NCBI RefSeq assembly: GCF_000003815.2
Contig: NC_049994.1
Coordinates: forward strand, 4,692,534-4,756,533
Length of the DNA: 64,000 nt
DNA from: Branchiostoma floridae
Lineage: Eukaryota > Chordata > Leptocardii > Amphioxiformes > Branchiostomatidae
Direction: 5' to 3'
A program made the position numbers and the translations under genes. This document shows positions 34,545 to 45,499 of this stretch, in pieces. A model generated the notes under the pieces. It was not told the origin of the DNA. It was given only the letters and a program-made list of their open reading frames with translations, and did no database searches. Position 1 is the stretch's first letter; every line of letters begins with the position of its first letter.

Positions 34545-34720
34545 CAATAACTCACTCACTCACTCACTCATTCATTCATTCATTCATTCACTCACTCACT
34601 CACCCACTCACTGATTTACTCACTCACTCACCCACTCACTCACTCACTCACTCACTCACTCACTCACTCACTCACTCACTCACTCACTCACTCACTCACT
34701 CACTCACTCACTCACTCAAC
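34545..34720. repeat. (CACT)n microsatellite
   Basis: CACTCACT with CATT interruptions, about 400 bp upstream of the selenoprotein start codon. Confidence 0.95.
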
Positions 34721-35110
34721 ACCAATATGTTTATCTTCTACAAAACAAACAATACTTAAAACCATTTGGGGCTCGAGTCCCTTATAACGACATTATCATC
34801 ACTTCTTATATATGCTAAGAATAAGCATAACCCTATTGATAAACCATAGCAACACCCTGTTATCGGCTACGCTGGAACGCCTACAGTTGGAGTAATCATA
34901 GTGTTTGTTATAGCAAACAAGCGAATGCATTGGTCTCGCCTGTTGTAACCAAGCAATCGCCAACAGGCCCAGTGACGGTAGAGCGCCTCTGGTTTCCAGA
35001 TGAGAGATATTGTCAAGACAGGTACCAGTTTTTCCCCGTTCAGATAAACAGTTGAATTTGTCCAGGAGGTGTTTGGACGTCCGAAAAGGCCGGGGAATCT
35101 AGGACAGAAC

Positions 35111-38100
35111 ATGGAAGACAGCGACGAGGAACCGATTCGAATATACCTGAAAAATTGGTGAGTGGGAAACTGGCTTTAACCAATACTTACTGTGTAATAG
35201 AATCGTATGGTGGTTGTTCAAACAAAACGTTGCGGAACCTAGTGCTAGTGTTGTCCACAATACCTGCGAGTCCAGATGTCACTTCCTAAGCTTACGTCAA
35301 AGCCTGGATTCATAGACATATGTTGTAAATGAAAATATCATTTTACAGCACTCGAGGGACTTATGTAATGCATTTTTGTCAGACTCAAAAGCAAGACAAG
35401 CTACACATGAAACTATAGTGATCTAGGCACTTGCAGATATATTTCAATGAACACTCAACATATCCAAAACAACCTAGTTTGACTTGAAACTAGCGAACAG
35501 TCTAGGACGTATGTTTAGGAGTAACGTTATGTGTATGACTGATGTGAATGTTTGCATGTGCATGTGCATGTATTTATGTAAGTGTATCTGTGTACATTGT
35601 AACCGATCAAAATACAACACTGGGCAGTATAGCTTTTGCTATCGTGACCAAGATATTTCTCATGCGTTTTGATAAACAGAATATGGCGAAACTCAAATGG
35701 CAAAAATCGTACATTTTCCCCATTACCAAGGATTGAGAAGAAATCGAGCCTATATGTTAGACTACGATACTCGTTCCAACATGTCCTCAGCATGTCTTGT
35801 AACCTGTACTTAGCTCGGTTAAGCAAAGATGTACAGATTATTCATTGTAATAACACTGGTAACCATTCACCTAGAATCTTTAACATACATACAAAAAGGC
35901 TTATCTTATCTTTTATTATTGGGTTACTAGACTTGAGTTACAGACTGCTCTCTCGTTGCAGAAAGGGGCTTAATTGCGAGAGATTACAATAGGCAGGGCT
36001 AAATCACAAGGGTCTGGTAATGGCAGCATGTATACAGACAGCCCTAGTGACCTCAATACGACAGTGATTGCCAAAATGATTAAAGTGCAGCAAAGGGAAT
36101 GCATACGTTGAACCACACATACCGAGAATAACCCCTACTCTTTTCGATGAGTCTGGCGGGGTCTTTAACGTGCTTGAGGTTTGGCTCTCCTCAAACACGG
36201 GACCTCAATGTATTTACCACATAACAATTCCTGAAGGCCACTCAAGGTTAAAGGTTACAAGATTGTAACTGTAACAGCATCTCTTCGCCCTAGGTCAGAA
36301 ACATCATGTTTTTATAAAGGTCCTATGCGAGGGACGGCCCTAACTGAAGCTAGGTACTCATTTCCAACTGAGTAAAAGCCGTGGTTTGAATCTGACACAA
36401 CAGATATTATAACATTCGCATCTACGAAATGAAATTGATGAAATAGATTAAAACACTCTTGTAGTGTTCTATCCCACGCAATATAGGTGGTAGTATTTTT
36501 TTCTATTTCCATAGAACCACAAATTAAAAAGGATCTATGTTTATAGTAAACGTCGTTTGGGATAAAATATAGCTTATTCAACAACCCTGGGGTAGGGCGC
36601 CTTTAATCAAGTGAGTGTTTGTTTTCGGTAATCAAACAACGTTTGTTTAATCAAGTGTGTTTAGTCGGGTAACTTTTGCTCAAGGGATCAGTCCCTCACG
36701 CAACAAGTAGGTTAATAACAACACCTACATCCTGTTAGGGTATCGATAAGTCGCTTGCGTTGCAACGTAATGCGAGAGCACATTTACAAGAATTACATGG
36801 AAAAACTGTCTTTCGAACGTTATTCTTGAATTTTCTCTGGTAAATATTGCTAACTTGTGGTTTGTATACATGGGCATTTACTTAATTTACATTGCATTCT
36901 GATATTGTTTGGCGTCATACATAGACATTCAGAATGATCCCTGCAACAAAATGTTTTAGATATATGCATGAAATTACTTTTCAAGGTAAAGAGGAAAACT
37001 GACACGTATTTTCGAATCTCACGCATATTTTTCATCACGCATGGCGACCGAAAAATTTCAATTTTGTTGATTGTCTTTCTCCAGTATGAATATGTACCAT
37101 GTCCTTGTCAATATTGCATCCATTGTTGTTGTTGCTGTGAATGACATGTATACTTTTGTCCCTACAACCAAAGGATGCCGACACAATTCTTTTCTCCAGA
37201 TAAAAACATTACCGTATGTTGCGCTGTTAAGTGTATTAAGTGGCCGACACCAGGCCATAAAACCATAAACGTAATACAGGTTAGGACCAATACATTTATA
37301 AATGGTTTCCGCTCTTTTGTACTAATGCACTCCTCGCATTTGATATTAAGGGGAAATAGAGACAGATGTTATATCTTACAATATTTTCATTTTTTTTTAT
37401 CTCAGTAATGTGGGTAACTGAATCCTAAAATGCCCTAAAGTAGAAAAGGTGACGAACAAGCTTGACTCATAAAACATGTATTATTATTATAACGCGGGGT
37501 AACCTATATCTGTGGGGTAACCCATATCCGTTGCTTCAAAAACAGGGTTTATAGCCATACCAAGTCGACGGACGGTATTTTGAATCTAAGAATCTTTCAA
37601 AATATTGCAGTTCAAAACCGCTTTGATAACCCTTAATACCATGTTTTAGAAACAGATATAGGTTACCCTGTGCATAAAGGTGGACTAACGTTATATGTCA
37701 AGAGTTAAAAGGGATTGATGGTTTGTATATATCTAATTGATTGTCATTTCTGGTCAACTTTGGACTTCAGCGGTTAACTTTAGGTAAATGTTTTTGCACG
37801 CACATGTTTTCAAAGTGTTCTGATGAAAAGTCATTTTCTCTTAAGGCAACAGCAAGTAAGTTCAATGGATGACAACAAAGCCCTCATGAATTTCCTAATT
37901 TCAGAATGAAAAAGGACTTTTTCATCTTTTGGGCATGGTCAACATGACGAGAAATTACCAAGATGAGCAAATGTGTTGTACCCTAATGATTTTACTTGTA
38001 GAAGTGACACTAGCGAGGTAGCCATGCCTGTAACTTTGGTTGTAGAAATGATAAGGTAACATCAATTATGGAAGCCATGACTGTAGTTTCCAACTTGGTA

Positions 38101-41100
38101 ATTGATACCAGTATACCACACTAGTGCAACTTTTACTGCACTAGTTAACTTCTTGAATACAGGAATGCAGTGAAACCATGTTTTGTCGCTTCAATTATTG
38201 ATATAACGTTTATGTTTTCTATTCTACAGAAATAGCCTTCCTGTTTTTTACCCTTCTTGTTTTTCCTCACTCTCTTCAGTCTTCATGATCAGTGGATGTC
38301 ATCCATAAAATTTACTTGCTGTAGCATAAGAATAAACATTCTTAAGAGCTTAAACCGATTTTGTGTCCTCATATTCTCCTCATCCATGTATAATGGCGTT
38401 TTTGTCTAATCAACATAAAAAAATGTTATTTCTGTATGCAATGAGGCCTTTCTATTAACCTCCTCGCTGCATGATCCACGTTGAACAAATTTGAACCGAA
38501 GCTCGAAATCCTTTAATGTCGTGCTAGATGCGACTTGGGCACTTTAAGTAATGTCAAAACAAGATGTATAAATAGGCACTGAGTCACATATCTATTTTTG
38601 TGCGACTCTCATGCCTATTTTTCTGCTCCAAAATGCATTTAGATTTTACCTTTTTATGAAAATTTTAAATTTGTCAAATGCGTTTCTTCCGTACCTCGTT
38701 TTCATTGGCAATCTGTTGAAAGTTTGTCTATCCTTCCTAGTTGAGTGCTCTGGCCTCTTAATGTAGTCATTCATTACCTTACAGAAGGGGGTGAATGACC
38801 TTAACAGGGGTACTTTTATTCTGTTCGTGTCGTCTGTGTTTTAGGTACAAATCAAGATTCTTGTGATGGATATATTTGGATATTGTCACATTGATAGTCG
38901 ACGTCATTTTGTTCCCGAGGAAACATGGTAATTTTGGGCACAGTAGTAGTGTTTTGTAGAATTATAAATCGACACCCCCATCTGAAAGGTAGAGTGGTAT
39001 AGCCATTGAATCAGCCGCCGCTTGTCTAATGGTAGTACTTGGTTGTATAAGCTGGGGCAATTAGGTACTCTTCAAGCAGAGAATAGACTCTAGCTGACTT
39101 GCTACACTGCCTACTTTGGCTGGTGCCTGGTGTTAACATGATCAGCTACCTAGACTTAAATGGAAACAAATATTTAAAAAAAAACGTTATTTCTGATTAA
39201 AAAAGGGTATAAACACCTTCGCCCACACCACAAGCATCATAATTACATCACGCAGGTTTGTGTCCTACGAACTCTTATTTTACCTGTTGTTGGACGATTA
39301 GAGGATAATCGGAAACTACAAAGAAACACGCATAAACCGGTCAGTAGTTTTTTATTCCACTTCTCAGATTGTGTACAATCTGGGGGGGAGTCGGCAACAG
39401 AAATCAAGTTCCTCTACGAGGCCGACTCCCCCAAAGATATACAAACTTAGGATAAAAACAAGCCTGACATTAAATACATACAATAATACATACAATAAAA
39501 ATGAGAGAATAGCAAGGCATAACAGAATAATGGGGGATCAAACTATGTCGCTATGCATAATGAGCATCTGCAGGTGGTTATCCAGGTACATAAGTTATCA
39601 ACAGTAAATGTGTCGCTTAATCGGGATCTATAATATGAATATGAAACCAAGAATTTTTTAACTGACTGTAGAGTGAGGTTAGAAAGGTTTTGAAAGGGTG
39701 AAGGCCCAACTTGTGTAAGTGTGCATTTCCACAGAGATTAGCGTGGTAGGCATAGCCATCAAACCATGATACACAAGAGAACGTTGAAAAAGAGAGTGGT
39801 GACATCAAGTGATCCGTAACATAAAGCTTCTGAGTGCATCACACAAACATCAAAACTTTGATGATAGAACCGTTGCTCCTTTGCTACTAAAGAAGATATT
39901 ACAAAAGCCCAGCTACAGAATGACGTGACAGAAGATAGGTCGAAATTCTCATTACTTTAAGTTATTGATAACGTAAGGCCACACAGCAAACAACTAATAT
40001 GGATGTCATCCTTTGCAGACCGCAAAAATAATAAGATGAGTTGTGTAGGATTGGTTCGTTAAATGTTTTTGCCTTGTCGTAAGGAAGGAGATATCAAATA
40101 TCAGACATCCTTTCATCTTTGAATTGTCTTAATTTTCTTAGTGAAGAACGAAGTTGTGTAGGTTTGGGCCCACTAGTTCGTTAAATATTTCTGCCTTGCC
40201 GTAAGAAAGGAGATATCAAATATCAAACAGCCATTCATGTTGGAATTGTCTTAATGTTTTAGTGGTAGATATGGCTTTTGATATGATAGTTGAAGGAAGA
40301 GGTGGTGTAGGTTTGGGCCCACTAGTTCGTTAAACATTTTTGCCTTGCCGTAAGAAAGGAGATATCAAATATCAAACAGCCTTTCATGTTTGAATTGTCT
40401 TAATTTTAGTGGCAGATGGGCTTTCGATATAGCCGTTGAAGAACGAAGTGGTGTAGATTTTGGCCTTCTAGCTCGTTAAATATTTTGCCTTGCAGTAAGG
40501 AAGGAGATATCAAATATCAAACATCCTTTCATGTTTGAATTGTCTTAATTTTAGTGGCAGATGGGCTTTTAATATAACCGTTGAAGAACGAAGTGGTGTA
40601 GTTTTGGGCCCACTAGTTCGTTAAATGTTTTTGCCTTGCCGTAAGGAAGGAGATATCAAATATCAAACATCCTTTCATGTTTGAATTGTCTTAATTTTAG
40701 TGGCAGATGGGCTTTTAATATAACCGTTGAAGAACGAAGTTGTATAGGTTTGGGCTCACTAGTTCGTTAAATGTTTTTGCCTTGCCGTAAGGAAGGAGAT
40801 ATCAAATATCATACATCCTTTCATGTTTGAATTGTCTTAATTTTCTTAGTGAAGAACGAAGTTGTGTAGGTTTGGGCTCACTAGTTCGTTAAATGTTTTT
40901 GCCTTGCCGTAAGGAAGGAGATATCAAGTATCAGATATCCTTTCATGTTTGAATTGTCTTAATTTTCTTAGTGAAGAACGAAGTTGTGTAGGTTTGGGCC
41001 TACTAGTTCGTTAAATATTTCTGCCTTGCCGTAAGAAAGGAGATATCAAATATAAGATAGCCTTTCATGTTGGAATTGTCTTAATGTTTTAGTGGTAGAT

Positions 41101-44100
41101 ATGGCTTTTGATATAATAGTTGAAGCAAGAAGTGGTGTAGGTTTGGGCCTTCTAGTTCGTTAAGTATTTTTGCCTTGCCGTAAGAAAGGAGATATCAAAT
41201 ATAGACAGCCTTTCATGTTTGAATTGTCTTAATGTTTTAGTGGTAGATATGGCTTTTGATATAATAGTTGAAGCAAGAAGTGGCGTAGGTTTGGGCCTTC
41301 TAGTTCGTTAAATATTTTTTGCCTTGACGTAAGAAAGGAGGTATCACGTATCAGACAGCCTTCCATATTTGAATTGTCTTAATGTTTTAGTGGTAGATAT
41401 GGCTTTTGATATAATAGTTGAAGCAAGAAGTGGTGTAGGTTTGGGCCTTCTAGTTCGTTAAATATTTTTTGCCTTCACGTAAGAAAGGAGATATCACGTA
41501 TCAGACAGCCTTCCATATTTGAATTGTCTTAATTTTGTTGGTGGTAGACGGCTTTTGATATAATAGTTGAAGTAAGAAGTGGTGTAGGTTTCGGCCTTCT
41601 AACTCGTTGAATATTTTGCCTTGAAGTAAGGAAGGAGATATCCATATCACACATCCTTTCACGTTTGAATTGTCTTAATTTTTTAGTGGTAGATATGGCT
41701 TTTGATAAGATAGTTGAAGCAAGAAGTGGTGTAAATTTGGGCCCACAAGTTCGTTAAACATTTTTGCCTTGCCGTAAGGAAGGAGATTTCAAATATCAAA
41801 CATCCTTTCATGTTTGAATTGTCTTAATTTTAGTGGCAGATGGGCTTTTAATATAACCGTTGAAGGAAGAGGTGGTGTAGGTTTGGGCCCACTAGTTCGT
41901 TAAATGTTTTTGCCTTGCCGTAAGGAAGGAGATATCAAATATCATACATCCTTTCATGTTTGAATTGTGCGGTTTGATTGCATATACATTTACATGACGT
42001 CTGTATGCTTACCTTGTGGCAGTCACGATTAACACACACAGAGGTCAGTGAACGGGAAATAGGATATAAAGAAAGTGCAGAGCTTGGGACAACACGGACT
42101 AAGCCTACTCTAATTTTTTTTACCTCCATGACAAATGTATAAGATATTTTAAATAATGACAAATGGCAAGTGCGATGAGAGTGCACCTTAAGCAAAGTGA
42201 GTAGATTTTTTTTTTAATAATTTTTTTTAATTCAAACTTTATTCAATATTTCAGCATAATACACAATAGCTCATACATATACATCATTGGAGCACAATAA
42301 AAAAAACATTAACATGTGGTATAACAGGACTGGGTGGGAGAGAGAGAGGGATAACAAGCGTTGATCATTGGTCTGTGATTGACTTAACAGGTATATCTAA
42401 GGGATATCTATCATTGGCATATTGGCAATTTTAGCTTTAAAGTATTTCAAGTTTGGTTTCAAATCTTTCAAAAAACAGGTGTAAATTACATATTTGGCAA
42501 TAAGGATACAATGTAAAAGCTTGTTGTCTCTATATGTTTCAGATATTTCATATATAATCAAGTTCTCATCTATGTTCAGATCTTGCTGTGTTTTGATTTT
42601 AGTAGTGAGTAGATACTGATGAAATAATTTTCGTCAACAGGGGAGTAGGTACAAGGATTATATTACCACTTCTGAACCAATACCACTTTGCACCGGTGTG
42701 TCGAAATAAAATAAAGGGCAGCGAACCCGATAGAAGGTGACTTGATACTTCCTTTGTCAAGCTGTAGTCAGTCGTTCTGTTGCACCGGGTGAATGGTTGT
42801 AGTATGGTTTGATTAATAATAAAATGTTCATTTGCAAGTTCATGACCGGAGGCTAATTGCAAGTACATGGTAGAAACATAGGGAACATACAATAACATGT
42901 AGCAATGGAAATAGTGATAGATATTATTATAAAAAGTGACTACTCTAACACTAGTGTTGGCTATTTATAAATAGGTTGGGTTTGACTTTTTTTGGAAGCA
43001 GAGGAAGCCCCTCTTTTTCTACAATTTGTGGATTCTGTGATTTTAAGAAGAAAGTGGTGTCTGTTCGTCTGTGAATGTGGGGAAGTTGGGGCATCTCATT
43101 GTGACTTCTCTAAACAGACTGATTCGTTACGGTTTAATGAACACTTGGAAATAAAATGTATTTCGTCTTACAATGCTTTAGATGCACAGTATTTACCAAT
43201 TCTTGATTTGTTAATGAGTTGCTTTTTTTCTATTGCGCCATTTCTGTAAAAAAAACTATGCCCACTTTCCATCCATCAAATGTCACGAAGGGATTTGATG
43301 ATAAGGGGCATTTTTCACCACGCTCCAGCAACTGGGAATTAGATATAGGAATTATCAACACTTTTGAAACGTAATTAACAATATCAATTTGCACCGATAT
43401 GTCGAAATGTGAGGAAGGACGTTGAAACCGCGCTAGAAGCCTACCTGATCAGGTTGGACAGTCGACCCAATGACGTTCTATTCTTGGTCGGCCAGTTGCG
43501 TGGATTCTGAGTTAATGAGTTTCCTTGACTTAGTACTGTACTGTAAGGTCACAGCACGTAAATTTTATTGATGACATCCTATGCAGAATGCAAATAGATA
43601 GCGCGAAAAAAAAAACAAGATTGGTAAAAAAACAAGATGGCAAATTCTTTTAAATAGACACCATAAACAAGTAACAAGATTTGAAGTGACAAAATCGTGG
43701 CATCACAACTAACAAGGCATTCCTGTATTGAAGAAGTGAACTAGTGTGGTAAAAGTGACACTAGTGTGGTACACTGGTATCACTTGCCAAGTTGGCAACT
43801 ACATTCATGGCTTCCATATTGGTGGCACTCTTACAACTATCCAAGTTTCACTTCTGCAACTCTAGTCATGGCTACCTCCCTAGTGTCACTTCTACAAGTA
43901 TAGATGTTAGTCTACAACACAATACGTTTCCCCATTTTGGTCTATCTAACAATCCCCCGAGAGGTTTTTTTTTTCTTAAATCATGCGAAAATTAATGAGC
44001 GCGCTGATGTCATCCATAAAGTTTACTTGCTGTGGCATAATAAAAAAATGGATACACGTACGATATGATTGATATCTCCGCTTCTAAACTAATATCAATT

Positions 44101-45360
44101 TGCACCGATGTGTTGAAATAAAAGACAAGACATCGAAACCACCAGTAGACTATATCTGATTAGTTTCTTTGTAGAGTTGCGGCAACGAGGTTAAAATACT
44201 TGATATTTGAATACTATAGGCAGGTCGGCACAAGTAGAAGTGGCCTCTGCCGGCTAAACTCCTTCCCAAGCTTATGATACTATGATTTTATGCCACAGCA
44301 AGATCTGCTTGGAGAGCAACACTGAGTCAAAGGTACCAGTCAAAGGTGGCAGGAAATGATATTGGCCCAGTCCAAAGTCCCACTATTTGTTACAGGACAA
44401 GGAATTGGACTAGAGTAAGGTTGTCTGTGTGTTGTTGTTGTTTTCAATGAGATCAAGTAAAGCAAGAGAATTACTCAAAACTTTAGATATCTCATGAAGG
44501 TTTTTGATCTCCGAACTCTTGGTACCAAATGTACTATTCGCCTAAGAGGAGAGCTCATAAAAATTCGATGTCAAGAAATTCTATTTTGTGTGAGTCCGGA
44601 AATCAAGTCATTGACTTAACGCAGCCAAACGAACCTGATACAGATGTAGTCTCTGTCGTTAAATACCAAAACGTTGCGTGAGATCATCACCATGGTTACG
44701 GCAAACACAAGCTCTCGGTATGGTGCCTTTTAAGATCTGTTGATCCCCGTATGTCAAGGGACATGTTGCCAGTGGGTACGCTCTCTAATGACGTTTGATT
44801 GACGTACACCTGGCGCGTTGGGAAGAGTCCAAAAATAATCTCAGACCACCTGACGACAAGGAAATCAAGAATTTCCTTTGTGAATCTCGCCGCACTCGCG
44901 GCACCAGTGTGGCACTGCGGTGTTCAAAAGATACTCAGCGAATTTCAGAGATAAAGAACGAATCTTCTTACGTTTTGTGTATTTTGTTGTGTTCTAAGTC
45001 ATCCATGTACATATTACGCACTATCTAAATTGTTTTAAAAAATCGGAGAAAATAACGCCGCAGTGCCGCACCGGTGCCCTAAGTGCAGTGAGATACCATC
45101 TTCATCGTTCTTTGATAGCCGATTGATGTATTGCTGCACAATAGAACAGCTTGATCATCCTGCTCAAACTCTTTGACAGAGCGTATTTGGTTTCTAACAT
45201 CATGAAACGTTTTGTAGTTGCATCTTGGAAATTCTGTTTTCCCCCAAGGGCACCGAAGCAAGTTACTTTCACAAATGTATTTGTTTGATATTGCATCACT
45301 CGCGTAGCAACAGTCATAGTCTTTAGATTCCGTTCCTTAAGAATCTAGTTATATCTTTGT

Positions 45361-45408
<48 letters not shown>

Positions 45409-45460
45409 TGTGTTTGTGTGTTTGTGTGTATGAGTGTGTGTGTGTCTCTCTCTCTCTGTG

Positions 45461-45499
<39 letters not shown>

